Source: Sphingomonas sp. Leaf20 (lineage in GTDB: Bacteria > Pseudomonadota > Alphaproteobacteria > Sphingomonadales > Sphingomonadaceae). From it: a stretch of DNA of 64,000 nt. A model generated the notes under the pieces. That model saw only the letters and a program-made list of their open reading frames with translations, searched no databases and had not been told where the DNA came from. Position numbers and translations under genes: made by a program. The first letter of the stretch is position 1. Every line of letters begins with the position of its first letter. The stretch spans positions 1,116,001 through 1,180,000 of the forward strand of contig NZ_LMKN01000001.1 of assembly GCF_001421535.1 (NCBI RefSeq), in the 5' to 3' direction. This document shows, in pieces, positions 1 through 8,364 of this stretch.

Positions 1-185
1 TCGCCGCGCTGCGTGAAATGGGCACCGAGATCGACGCGATGCGCGACCGGCTGATGCTCGACCCGTTCGCGCTCCACCGCGACTTCTTCGCCGCGCGCGG
101 GCCGGTCAGCGCAAGTGCGCCCGGCGAGCAGAAGGCGGCACGGCTGTGGCTGGCGCGGCTCGCACAGGAGGATCCGGCGGACTGA
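1..185 (+). CDS. Unidentified protein, C-terminal fragment
   Basis: This is the last 60 codons of a gene that begins before the window; the frame opens at base 3 and ends with TGA at 183-185. The visible end is charged and helical-looking, with an acidic tail (AQEDPAD), and has no membrane segment or recognisable catalytic motif. High G+C at third positions and an uninterrupted frame support it as coding. It lies on the plus strand, converging on pyrC, with a family A palindromic element between the two. I do not recognise the family and assign no function. Confidence 0.6.
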   Translation, partial: AALREMGTEIDAMRDRLMLDPFALHRDFFAARGPVSASAPGEQKAARLWLARLAQEDPAD

Positions 186-193
186 CCCCCTAC

Positions 194-275
194 CGTCATC
201 CTGACGAAAGTCAGGACCCAGGGTCACGACCGCCGCGCTGCTTGGCTCTGGATCCTGACGTTCGTCAGGATGACG
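194..275. repeat. Family A palindromic element (copy 1)
   Basis: Two inverted arms (CGTCATCCTGACGAAAGTC... and its mirror) flank a short variable centre. Each arm can fold alone into a 7-bp stem with a GAAA or TTTC loop. The right arm overlaps the pyrC stop codon. Confidence 0.9.
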
Positions 276-1311
276 GGGTAGAGACGAACCGCCACCCCGC
301 ATCGGTCCCCGCAAGGAACGGCACGACCGACGTATCCCCCTCCCCGACCCGCTCGGGCACGATCACGCTCTCACGCACCAGCGTCACCGTGCCCTCGTTC
401 AGCGGCAACCCGTAGAACCGCGCGCCATGCTCCGACGCGAACCCCTCAAACCGGTCGATCGCGCCCTCCGCGTCGAACACGCCGAGATACGCCTCGAGCG
501 CGAACGGCGCGTTGAAGATCCCCGCACAGCCGCAGCCCGATTCCTTCGCCCCCACGACATGCGGCGCGCTGTCGGTGCCGAGGAAGAAGCGCGGGCTACC
601 CGACACCGCGGCCTTCCGCACCGCGAGCCGGTGAGTCTCGCGCTTGAGCACGGGCAGGCAATAGGCGTGCGGCCTGAGCCCCCCGTCGAACAACGCGTTG
701 CGGTTGATCAGCAGATGCTGCGGCGTGATCGTCGCGGCGATCGGATGGTCCGCCTCGCTGACGAACGCCGCGGCCTCGGCGGTGGTGATGTGCTCGAGCA
801 CGATCTTCAGCCCCGGATAGTCGCGCGTCAGCGGCGTCAGGATACGCTCGACGAACACCGCCTCGCGGTCGAAGATGTCGATGCTCTTGTCCGTCACCTC
901 GCCGTGGATCAGCAGCGGCATGCCGATCCGCTGCAGCGTCTCGAGCACGCCCGTCAGCGCGCGGATATCGGTGACGCCATGCGCCGAATTGGTCGTCGCA
1001 TGCGCGGGGTAGAGCTTGCACGCGGTGAACACGCCCTCGGCATGGCCGCGCTCGATCTCGGCGGGATCGGTGCCGTCGGTCAGGTAGCAGGTCATCAGCG
1101 GCGTGAAATCGGCACCGCCGACCGCCGCGAGGACCCGCTCGCGATAGGCGCGCGCGGCGGCGATCGTCGTCACCGGCGGGGTGAGGTTGGGCATGATGAT
1201 CGCGCGCGCGAACTGCCGCGCGCTGTGCGGCGCGACCGCGTCCAGCATCGCGCCGTCGCGCAGGTGGAGATGCCAGTCGTCGGGGCGGCGGATCGTGATG
1301 CTGTCGGTCAT
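265..1311 (-). CDS. pyrC: Dihydroorotase, class II
   Basis: Catalyses reversible cyclisation of N-carbamoyl-aspartate to dihydroorotate, the third step of pyrimidine synthesis, in the cytosol. The 348-residue length fits the E. coli PyrC-type (class II) family. Visible metal and active-site residues are H14 and H16 in WHLHLRDG, the bridging lysine K99 in TACKLYP, H136 in LIHGEV, H174 in LEHITT and D247 in LGTDSAPH. It is divergent from the ygfZ-like gene with about 70 bp between. The last residues (P-S-S) and the TGA stop lie inside a family A repeat, so the extreme C-terminus is repeat-derived. Another pyrimidine gene, pyrE, lies far away at 46.8-47.4 kb. Confidence 0.96.
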   Translation of the reverse strand: MTDSITIRRPDDWHLHLRDGAMLDAVAPHSARQFARAIIMPNLTPPVTTIAAARAYRERVLAAVGGADFTPLMTCYLTDGTDPAEIERGHAEGVFTACKLYPAHATTNSAHGVTDIRALTGVLETLQRIGMPLLIHGEVTDKSIDIFDREAVFVERILTPLTRDYPGLKIVLEHITTAEAAAFVSEADHPIAATITPQHLLINRNALFDGGLRPHAYCLPVLKRETHRLAVRKAAVSGSPRFFLGTDSAPHVVGAKESGCGCAGIFNAPFALEAYLGVFDAEGAIDRFEGFASEHGARFYGLPLNEGTVTLVRESVIVPERVGEGDTSVVPFLAGTDAGWRFVSTPSS

Positions 1312-1384
1312 GCGCCCTCCTACCGACGCGCGGCAGACGACGCCAGACGGTTGCGCGCCTTGGAAATCGCCGGGCGCGCACTAG

Positions 1385-2161
1385 GTGAAGGAGATGACCG
1401 AGCCCGACAGCGCAACCCGGCCCGAGACGGCCACCTGCCTCGCCGACCGCGCGGTGCTGCGCATCGCGGGCGAGGACGTCCGCGGCTTCCTGCAGGGGCT
1501 GGTGACCGCCGACACCGCGTTGCTCGCGCCCGGCGCGCCCGCCTGGGCCGCTTTGCTGTCGCCGCAGGGCAAGGTGCTGTTCGACTTCCTCCTCTGGGCG
1601 GACGGTGCCGACGTGCTGGTCGATGTCGAGGCGTCGCAGGCCGAGGCGCTCGCCAAACGCCTGACGCTCTACCGCCTGCGCCGCGCGATCACGATCGCCC
1701 CCGATCCGCTCCATGTCCACTGGTCGCCGACGGGGACGCAGGGCCGCCCCGATCCGCGGCTTCCCGCGCTCGGCCACCGCTGGCTCGGCCCCGCGGATGC
1801 AGCGGCAGGCGATGCGTCGCCCGCCTGGCACGCGCACCGCCTGTCGCTCGGCGTGACCGAAGGCATCGCCGAGCTCGGCAGCGGCGAGACGCTCTGGCTC
1901 GAATGCAACGCGCGCGAGCTGAACGGCGTCAGCTTCACCAAGGGCTGCTATGTCGGCCAGGAGAACACCGCGCGGATGCACCACCGTTCGAAGGTCAACC
2001 GCCGCCTCGTCGTCGCGCCCTTCACCGAACCGAGCAGCCGCACGCGCGTCACCTATCCCGACCTCGCGCTGATGGTCGACCACCGCCGCACCGAAGCGCT
2101 GGGCGACGCGCGCGTTCCGGACTGGCTCGCGCCTGCGCTCGAGGCAGACTCTACCGGCTGA
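1385..2161 (+). CDS. ygfZ: YgfZ/GcvT-type folate-binding protein
   Basis: Belongs to the folate-binding YgfZ family, which supports assembly or repair of iron-sulfur clusters. The signature K-G-C-Y-V-G-Q-E is at residues 186-193, with the essential cysteine. Length (about 258 aa) is near the family norm. The start is uncertain: the longest frame begins with GTG at 1385, while an ATG at 1394 is preceded immediately by AAGGAG with no spacing, so GTG is kept. It is divergently arranged with pyrC and followed by a tandem array of palindromic repeats, with no further gene on this strand. Confidence 0.9.
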   Translation: MKEMTEPDSATRPETATCLADRAVLRIAGEDVRGFLQGLVTADTALLAPGAPAWAALLSPQGKVLFDFLLWADGADVLVDVEASQAEALAKRLTLYRLRRAITIAPDPLHVHWSPTGTQGRPDPRLPALGHRWLGPADAAAGDASPAWHAHRLSLGVTEGIAELGSGETLWLECNARELNGVSFTKGCYVGQENTARMHHRSKVNRRLVVAPFTEPSSRTRVTYPDLALMVDHRRTEALGDARVPDWLAPALEADSTG

Positions 2162-2172
2162 AGCGCCACTCC

Positions 2173-2700
2173 CGTCATCCTGACGAAAGTCAGGACCCAG
2201 GGTCACAAACGCCGCCGCTGCTGGGCTCTGGATCCTGACTTTCGTCAGGATGACGGGAAGGGAGGTATCGCTGCGAGGCTTAAGACCCTGACATGCGCCC
2301 CGCGCGGGCAACGCCGCTGCCCACCAAGGCACGCCTCCCAGCCCAGGCAAACGACCTCAACCCCAACCCCGTCATCCTGACGAAAGTCAGGATCCAGGGT
2401 TACAAACGCCGTCGCTGCTTGGCTCTGGATCCTGACTTTCGTCAGGATGACGGGAGGGGGGTTATCGCTGCCGGGTTCCAAGTCCTGACGTGCGCCCCGC
2501 GCGGGCAATCCCGCTATCCACCACGGCACGCCTCCCAGTCTAGGCACACGACCCCAGCCCCAACCCCGTCATCCTGACGAAAGTCAGGATCCAGGGTCAC
2601 GAACGCCGTCGCTGCTGGGCTCTGGGTCCTGACTTTCGTCAGGATGACGAGAGGGACATAGCGCCGGGCTAAAGGTCCTGACGTGCGGAGAATGACACCC
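2173..2700. repeat. Tandem array of three family A units, 197-bp period
   Basis: Family A elements at 2173-2255, 2370-2452 and 2567-2649 start exactly 197 bp apart. The spacers between them (2256-2369 and 2453-2566) are homologous, sharing for example GCGCCCCGCGCGGGCAA and GGCACGCCTCCCAG. A partial third spacer follows to about 2700. The 734-bp gap from 2162 to 2895 holds this array, about 110 bp with nothing recognised, and the ompA terminator; no gene was found. Confidence 0.9.
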
Positions 2701-2814
2701 CCGCGCGTAGCGCAGCACCACACTGCGGCATTGCCCACGCCGCCCACCCCAAACAACTCCGCGCCTCCGCGCCTCCGCGCGAACCAAACTTCTTCCCCCT
2801 CAAGACCACCAGAC

Positions 2815-2850
2815 AAAAGAAAAGGGAGGCCGGCTCGCGCCGACCTCCCC
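2815..2850 (-). terminator. Intrinsic terminator of the OmpA-family gene
   Basis: On the minus strand a GGGAGGTCGG...CCGGCCTCCC hairpin is followed by TTTTCTTTT, 45 bp after the ompA-like stop. The other strand has a weaker U-run (TCTTTT), so it could act in both directions. Confidence 0.85.
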
Positions 2851-2895
2851 GATCTTTTCCCGCATCCGACCCGAAAGGATCGGAAGGCAGAAGTC

Positions 2896-4017
2896 TTACT
2901 GGCCCGAACCCGGACCGTAGGTGACTTCCACGCGACGGTTCTGCACTTCGCGCACGCCATCGGCGGTGTCGACGCGCGGACGGCTCTCACCGAACGCTTC
3001 GGTCGAGATCACGCCATCCGGGATCGCATGCGACGACAGATAGGCGCGGACGCCGTCTGCACGACGCTGCGAGAGACCGACGTTGTACGATGCCGAACCC
3101 GACTTATCGGCGTGGCCTGCCAGCATGACCTGTGCGTTGCCGCACGACTGGTACTGCGTGACGGCGTTGTCGAGGATCGACGCAGCCTCAGGCGTGATGT
3201 CCGACTTGTCCCACTCGAAGAACACGATGAACGGACCTGGCGAGCAGACGACTTCGACCGGTGCTGGCGGCGGCGGCGGAGCCATGGGCTCTGGTGCCGG
3301 CGGCGGCGGCGGTGCGACTGGCTCTGCAGGCGCGCCGAAGTTGTAGGTCAGGCCGCCCAGGATGCTGTGCGAACGGTAACGACCGTCGAACACGCGGTTC
3401 GACACGTCGACCAGCTTGACGTTCTCGGCGTTGAAGAAGCGATACTTCAGCGTCGCGTCGACATGGTCGGTCAGCGGTGCACGGATACCGGCGAGGCCCT
3501 GATAGGCGAACACGGTGTCCGAGTCGTTCAGGAAGTCGCCACGGTTGTTGAGAGCGTAGTTCGCCTTGACGCGAGCAACACCGACACCACCGCCGACAAA
3601 ACCCTGGATGCCATCGTCCGGACCGAAGTCCAGCAGGCCGTTCAGCATGAAGCTGAGCGCCGACGACGAACCGCCAGCGTAATCGTAGTTACCCGTCGGA
3701 GCGTTTACGAGTGCGCCTGCACGGTTGAACGCTGGCGTGGTCGTGGTCGACGTGAAGCCGTCCACGGTTGCCTTGCGGTAGCCGACTTCGGTTTCGAGGC
3801 GGAAGCCACCGAAATCGTAGCCCATGACTGCATCGACGTCATAACCATAGTCATGGTCGACCGAAGCGGCGTTGTTGAGTGCACCGATGTCGTAATCGAT
3901 GTCTTCAACGATCATCGCACCGCCTTCGATGCCAACGTACCACGACTTGTCGCGGGCGAGGGCAGGAGTGGCGAGTGCGGTGGAGGCGAGTGCCAGAACG
4001 ACGGCAAGCTTCCGCAT
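2896..4017 (-). CDS. OmpA-family outer membrane beta-barrel protein
   Basis: An outer membrane porin-like protein that anchors the membrane to peptidoglycan. Residues 1-21 are a signal peptide ending ALA. Residues about 22-228 form an OmpA-like beta-barrel rich in alternating aromatic and Gly residues. A Pro/Ala linker with two PPPPPAP blocks spans about 229-255. Residues 256-367 are the OmpA peptidoglycan-binding domain with FFEWDKSDI, GHADKSGS and LSQRRADGV, carrying the conserved Asp and Arg that bind diaminopimelate. Length 373 aa is normal. The start has an AAAGGGG ribosome site. It stands alone with its own terminator; codon use looks adapted for high expression. Confidence 0.95.
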   Translation of the reverse strand: MRKLAVVLALASTALATPALARDKSWYVGIEGGAMIVEDIDYDIGALNNAASVDHDYGYDVDAVMGYDFGGFRLETEVGYRKATVDGFTSTTTTPAFNRAGALVNAPTGNYDYAGGSSSALSFMLNGLLDFGPDDGIQGFVGGGVGVARVKANYALNNRGDFLNDSDTVFAYQGLAGIRAPLTDHVDATLKYRFFNAENVKLVDVSNRVFDGRYRSHSILGGLTYNFGAPAEPVAPPPPPAPEPMAPPPPPAPVEVVCSPGPFIVFFEWDKSDITPEAASILDNAVTQYQSCGNAQVMLAGHADKSGSASYNVGLSQRRADGVRAYLSSHAIPDGVISTEAFGESRPRVDTADGVREVQNRRVEVTYGPGSGQ

Positions 4018-4057
4018 ATAAATCCCCTTTCATGAGTGTCACACGGACATCGCAAAC

Positions 4058-4086
4058 TCCCTATCCTCCGCCTTGTTTCCACGCAA
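4058..4086 (-). promoter_or_regulatory. Possible promoter of the OmpA-family gene
   Basis: On the minus strand TTGCGT and TAGGGA lie 17 bp apart, about 40 bp upstream of the start codon. The -10 match is weak. Confidence 0.3.
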
Positions 4087-4135
4087 GCGAACAAAAACCG
4101 GGGGTGTTGCTGGAACGACACAGTTTCCGGGGTGT

Positions 4136-4657
4136 TTACGCGGCAATCAGCCCATGGTTCCGCAACGCGGCCAAAATGGCGTCGATCGTGACCCTCGCGG
4201 AGTCGTCGACGACGCTGCCGCCGACGACGTCCGCGATCGCCGCGCCGCGGGCCTGCACCACCGGAACGCCGCCGATCACGATTCGCGCACCCGCGATGTC
4301 CGCCCCCGCCCAGGCGGTGCCGTCGAAGCGCAGCAGCATCGCCCGATCCTCGCACCACGCGGTCATCCCGGCGCGCGGCACCGCGAACCGCCAGCCGCCC
4401 GCGGTCCAGCCCGCGATCGCCTGCGCCTGCCCGGTCCAGTCGCCGCCCGGCGCCGCACCGACGATCCAGCACGCCCCCGGCACCGGATCGACGGGCGGCA
4501 CGCTCACCCCCGCCGCGACGACGCTCGCGTTGAGCACGAGGTCGAGCAGCGTCAGCGCCTCGTTGTGCACCATCTCCTTCTGCGCCTGTCCGGGTTGCAG
4601 CAGCGGCAGCCCCAGCCGCGCGCTGCGATCCCCCGTCAATCCCGTGTCGATCGTCAT
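4136..4657 (-). CDS. DUF2793 protein, end gene of the GTA cluster
   Basis: A 173-residue protein of the DUF2793 type, usually the last tail-associated gene in sphingomonad phage-like clusters. The N-terminus (LGLPLLQPGQAQKEM, HNEALTLLD) is the recognisable family signature. The rest is beta-rich, and a C-terminal segment VTIDAILAALRNHGL suggests an oligomerisation helix. Its ATG overlaps the preceding tail gene by 4 bp (ATGA) and has a GGGAG ribosome site, so it is translationally coupled to the cluster. A role as tail fibre or receptor-binding accessory is inferred from position only. Confidence 0.8.
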   Translation of the reverse strand: MTIDTGLTGDRSARLGLPLLQPGQAQKEMVHNEALTLLDLVLNASVVAAGVSVPPVDPVPGACWIVGAAPGGDWTGQAQAIAGWTAGGWRFAVPRAGMTAWCEDRAMLLRFDGTAWAGADIAGARIVIGGVPVVQARGAAIADVVGGSVVDDSARVTIDAILAALRNHGLIAA

Positions 4658-6897
4658 GTCGCCTCTCCCGCTGCTGCCACCATGATCCGCGCCGGTGCGG
4701 ACAATCCGAAAAGCCCGCGCTGCCGCACCTCGACCGCGACCGGCCCCGCGCTGCGCTCCGCGCCGGTGACGGTCACGCTGGATACGCTCGTCTCGACCGT
4801 CCGCACCGCGCCCGTCGCGGACACGATCCGCACGACATACACTTCGGCGTCCTCGCCCAGCGGCACGTCGCCGCCATCGATCCACCGCCACCCCGCACGA
4901 CTGCGCCGGATCCAGCGGACCGCGGCGTCGCCATTGCCGGCAAGCGCGACGCGGAGCCCGACGGGCGACGGCGGCAGCACCGACCGGCCGGCCAGCACGC
5001 AGCGTGCCTCGACCGGCTCGGTATCGCCGACCCCCGACGCGAGCACGCGCACCGTCTGCCCGATCGCCGCGACGGGCAGGTCGATCGTCCGCATCGCATC
5101 CGCCTCGATCAGCACGAACGCGTCGCCCGGCGCCTGCGTGCCGATCGCCGCCTCGGTCCCGCGGCGCCCGCGCCACAGCCGCGTCAGCCGCCACCGCCCC
5201 GCGCCGACCGGGTCCGCACGCCCGAACTGGATCAGCTCGTCCCCCGCCAGCGCGAGGTTGCGCCCCGCGTCGAGCCCCGCATCGTCGGCATCCGCGAGCA
5301 GCATGTCGGGCCGCGCGAGCACCACCTCGAACACCCCCGCGGCGTCGCACAGCAGCGCCCCGCGCGCCGCCGCGACCACCGCGATCCGCCCCATCGTCGC
5401 GGGCGCCGCGGTCGCACCCGCCGCGATCCAGCTCGCGCCGTCGTCGATCGAATAGAGCAAAGCCGCCTGCCGCCAGCCGGCACCGCTGCCGGCCGCCGCC
5501 ACCGTCAGCCGCGGCGCCACGAGCGGTGCGTCCTCGAGCCCGGGCGTCTCGAACGCCGCCAGCCGGCTCGCGCCGATCACCGCATCGACCGCCGCCGCGA
5601 CGCGCCCGCTGCTGCCCGCGACCGCGACCGGCGCGATCTCGACCGGCGTCAGCACCAGCGTCGTGACCATCGCCTCGACCATCGACTCGACGATCCGCCA
5701 GATCCCCGGCTCGGGCACGCCCGCCGCATCGGCGATCCGCACCACCGACCCCGGCGTCCGCGCCAGCCCACCCGGCCCCAGCCGCACCGTCCGCCGCACG
5801 CGCTCCGCCTCGGCGCGCGCCAGCACCGCCGCCGCGATCGTCTTGGCCGCGCCCGCCGACAGCACCGCGGCCAGTGCGATCCGCTCGTCGCGCCCGCCCG
5901 GCCCCGCGCCAGCCCGCCGCACGCGCTGCAACCCCGTCTGATAGTCGCGCGCGGCGTCATAATAGCCGATCGTCATCGTCCGCGGCACGCTGTCGCTCGC
6001 CGCGACCGCGCGCACCTTCATATCCGTACCCCGCCCATCCGCGCTCACGCCCGCCCTCACGCCGGCATCGACGATCACCGGCAGGTCGCCCGCCGCGCTC
6101 GTGGGATCGCACAGCGTCAGCGCGGTTCCGTCGGATCCCGGCGCGAACCAGCCGCCCGCCGCCTGCGCCAGCGTCGTAAGCACCGCGCCGACGCTGCCGC
6201 CCGCCACCGCAAACCCGTCGAGCGTCATCGCCGCCTCGCCCGCATGCTCCCCCGTTCCTTCCGTGACCTCCGCCGCGACCGCCCGCGCGATCGTCGCCAC
6301 CCCCACCGCGCCCGCGTCGGCGATCACCTCGAAGGTCAGCGACGGGATCCGGTTGCCGTACGCCGCCAGCGCCATCTGCTCGAACACCACATAGGCGCAG
6401 CCGCGATAGGCGGGCGAAACCCCCGCGCCCTCCGCCGCCGCGATCAGCGGGTCGACCGCCTGCGTCTCGCCGCCCGGATGCAGCCGGAACCCGGTCGCGG
6501 TCTTGAAGTCGCCGCCCGCGCCGCGCAGCAGCTTGCCCTCCGCCCAGATCCGCCCGACGCGCAGCACGCGCCGCGCCGACAGCAGCACCGCGAACGACGC
6601 GGCATAGCTGTACGTCGACACGCTCGGCTGCCCCTTGCCGCCGCCGCTGCGCGACCGCGTCTCGATCAGGTCGCTCGCCCAGATCACCGTCCCCGCGACG
6701 CGCATCGTCCCGAACAGCGCGGGGATCTGGCTGCCATAGGACGAGGTCTGCACCGCCAGTTCGGTCAGCCGTGGCCCCTCGCGCCGTCCCGGTCGCAGCA
6801 CCAGCCCGTCGACCGACCGCCCGATCAGCGCGCCGATCGCACCGCCGATCGGCCCGCCCACCGCGCTCCCGACCGCGGTCAACACCAGTGTCGCCAT
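4654..6897 (-). CDS. GTA tail-tip protein, gp15-like, short form
   Basis: Corresponds by position and sequence style to the large tail-tip protein encoded at the end of GTA clusters. The N-terminus (VLTAVGSAVGGPIGGAIGALIG) is a Gly-rich hydrophobic segment typical of this family. The segment around residues 45-110 (SYGSQIPALFGTMRVAG...IWASDLIE) and the middle part look like the phage-tail_3 type region. At 747 aa it is far shorter than the roughly 1300-aa Rhodobacter capsulatus homologue, and no TIM-barrel-like segment is seen. A comparable domain instead precedes the gp12-like domain at 8365-10662. It sits 1 bp after the NlpC/P60 gene and overlaps the DUF2793 gene by 4 bp. Confidence 0.85.
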   Translation of the reverse strand: MATLVLTAVGSAVGGPIGGAIGALIGRSVDGLVLRPGRREGPRLTELAVQTSSYGSQIPALFGTMRVAGTVIWASDLIETRSRSGGGKGQPSVSTYSYAASFAVLLSARRVLRVGRIWAEGKLLRGAGGDFKTATGFRLHPGGETQAVDPLIAAAEGAGVSPAYRGCAYVVFEQMALAAYGNRIPSLTFEVIADAGAVGVATIARAVAAEVTEGTGEHAGEAAMTLDGFAVAGGSVGAVLTTLAQAAGGWFAPGSDGTALTLCDPTSAAGDLPVIVDAGVRAGVSADGRGTDMKVRAVAASDSVPRTMTIGYYDAARDYQTGLQRVRRAGAGPGGRDERIALAAVLSAGAAKTIAAAVLARAEAERVRRTVRLGPGGLARTPGSVVRIADAAGVPEPGIWRIVESMVEAMVTTLVLTPVEIAPVAVAGSSGRVAAAVDAVIGASRLAAFETPGLEDAPLVAPRLTVAAAGSGAGWRQAALLYSIDDGASWIAAGATAAPATMGRIAVVAAARGALLCDAAGVFEVVLARPDMLLADADDAGLDAGRNLALAGDELIQFGRADPVGAGRWRLTRLWRGRRGTEAAIGTQAPGDAFVLIEADAMRTIDLPVAAIGQTVRVLASGVGDTEPVEARCVLAGRSVLPPSPVGLRVALAGNGDAAVRWIRRSRAGWRWIDGGDVPLGEDAEVYVVRIVSATGAVRTVETSVSSVTVTGAERSAGPVAVEVRQRGLFGLSAPARIMVAAAGEAT

Positions 6898-6898
6898 G

Positions 6899-7324
6899 TC
6901 ATGCCTCCCCCGATTGCACGGCCGGACGCCAGCATCCCAGCACCGGCTCCGCGACCGGTCCCGGCCGCTCGACCACGCGTTTCAGCACCGCATCCGCGTG
7001 GACGATCCCGCGCGCGCTGCGCACCGCGAAGTGCAGCTGCGCCGGCCCCGTCCGCAGCATCAGCACGTCGCCCGCCGCGCCCGCATCCCCACCCGCCCGC
7101 CGCGCCAGCACCCGATCGAGCCACGCCGCCACCGCGACCGGATCGCCGCCCCGCAGCGCATAGCCCGTCGGCACCGCGACGACGCACCCGCCCGCACGCA
7201 GCGCCAGCGCGACCAGCCCGACACAGTCGAGCCCCGTCGCCGCCGCGCGGCCGTGCAACCGGAACCGGCTCCCGACCGCGGCGAGCGCGGCGCGCTCGAC
7301 GGCGACGCCCGTCTCCGCGCTCAT
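6899..7324 (-). CDS. NlpC/P60 peptidoglycan peptidase, GTA gp14-like
   Basis: A 141-residue cysteine peptidase expected to open the recipient cell wall during particle entry. The catalytic cysteine is C34 in GLDCVGLVAL and the histidine is H98 in AQLHFAV. A following GIVHAD segment fits the NlpC/P60 fold. Length matches stand-alone tail peptidases of GTAs. The start codon overlaps the stop of the DUF2163 gene by 4 bp (ATGA), and the gp15-like gene follows after 1 bp, so the three tail-tip genes form a coupled block without repeats. Confidence 0.9.
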   Translation of the reverse strand: MSAETGVAVERAALAAVGSRFRLHGRAAATGLDCVGLVALALRAGGCVVAVPTGYALRGGDPVAVAAWLDRVLARRAGGDAGAAGDVLMLRTGPAQLHFAVRSARGIVHADAVLKRVVERPGPVAEPVLGCWRPAVQSGEA

Positions 7325-8130
7325 GCGCCGGGATACCGCGTCAGCAGGTCGATCCCCGGCAGATACGGCTCACCGCGAAAATTCACCGCGTTCGCAAACC
7401 GGGTCGCGCACGTCGCAAGGCTCTTGTCGCACCCCTCGACCAGCTCGACGAGCGTCCCCGCCGCGACCGCGAACGCGGGCGCGCGCTGCAGCGTCACGCT
7501 GGCACCCGCCGACGCGACGACCGCGCTCTCCAGCCCGCCGTTCGCGCCGCCGAACCAGCGCAGCACACCGCCACCCCAGCCCCCCGCGATCGGCTCCGCG
7601 GTGTCGAGCGTCACGTCGCGTCCCGCGACCGCGACCACCCTGGCGAACCGCCGCCGCGCCGCCATCGCCACGCGGCACCGCGCATCGCCCAGCTCGGCGC
7701 GACATTCGGGCGACGTCTCCTCGACCACCGCGCGGTCGAGCGCGGCACCCGCCCCGCGCAATTCGGCGGTAAAGCCGCCCTCCGTCAGCTCGACCGCGCC
7801 GATCTCTCCCCCGCCCAGCGCGAGTGCCGCGCCGCCCGGATCGGTCCAGTCGACCGCGAACACCGTCACCCGCGCGCCGTCCCACCGCCCCGCGAGCAGA
7901 TCGCGCGCGCCGATCGCCGCCGCACTCAGCGCGCCCGTAACGTCCATCGTGTCCGCCTCGAGCGCACTCCCCCGCTGGATCGCCGACGGCGTCATCCCCG
8001 GCGCCGCGCGGTGGACGAGCCCGTCCACCACCAGGTCGCGGTCGTGCGCGGTCAACCCCACCGCCACCCCGTCGCGCCGCTCCACCCGCCAGCACACCGC
8101 GATCGTCGCCAGCTCACCATCGAGAACCAT
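7321..8130 (-). CDS. DUF2163 tail hub protein, GTA gp13-like
   Basis: A 269-residue member of the DUF2163 (BR0599-like) family, the hub protein of GTA tails. The family N-terminus is seen in CWRVERRDGVAVGLTAHDRDL, and the C-terminal half holds ETSPECRAELGDARCRV and EGCDKSLATCATRFANAVNF with regularly spaced cysteines. The start at 8130 is chosen because GGAG lies 7 bp upstream; the frame continues upstream but only through a family A repeat. The gene is separated from gp12 by 234 bp that hold that repeat. Confidence 0.9.
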   Translation of the reverse strand: MVLDGELATIAVCWRVERRDGVAVGLTAHDRDLVVDGLVHRAAPGMTPSAIQRGSALEADTMDVTGALSAAAIGARDLLAGRWDGARVTVFAVDWTDPGGAALALGGGEIGAVELTEGGFTAELRGAGAALDRAVVEETSPECRAELGDARCRVAMAARRRFARVVAVAGRDVTLDTAEPIAGGWGGGVLRWFGGANGGLESAVVASAGASVTLQRAPAFAVAAGTLVELVEGCDKSLATCATRFANAVNFRGEPYLPGIDLLTRYPGA

Positions 8131-8238
8131 GTGATTTCTCCGAAAGGAGGACCCAGACACGTACGGGGCCGACGGCAAAGGAGCCGCAGCCCCCCACCCC
8201 GCCACCGTCACCCCCACACCCGCGCACCCGCCTACCCC

Positions 8239-8320
8239 CGTCATCCTGACGAAAGTCAGGACCCAGAGCCGCACAGGACGACGCTCTTGGCTCTGGATCC
8301 TGACTTTCGTCAGGATGACG
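8239..8320. repeat. Family A palindromic element between GTA genes 12 and 13
   Basis: A complete two-arm copy lies between the fused gp12-like gene and the DUF2163 gene. The remaining 108 bp before the DUF2163 start hold its ribosome site and nothing else that I recognise. Confidence 0.9.
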
Positions 8321-8364
8321 ACGAGGAAGCACCGGATCCCGCACGCCGGCCGCAAGAAACCGAC

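Noticed and set aside
427-2350. Long frames on both strands across pyrC and ygfZ
   Set aside because: They overlap clear enzymes with catalytic motifs and have Arg-rich compositions typical of GC shadows.
2173-2650. CRISPR-like array
   Set aside because: Repeats are long, palindromic and 197 bp apart, the spacers are homologous to each other, and no cas genes are present.
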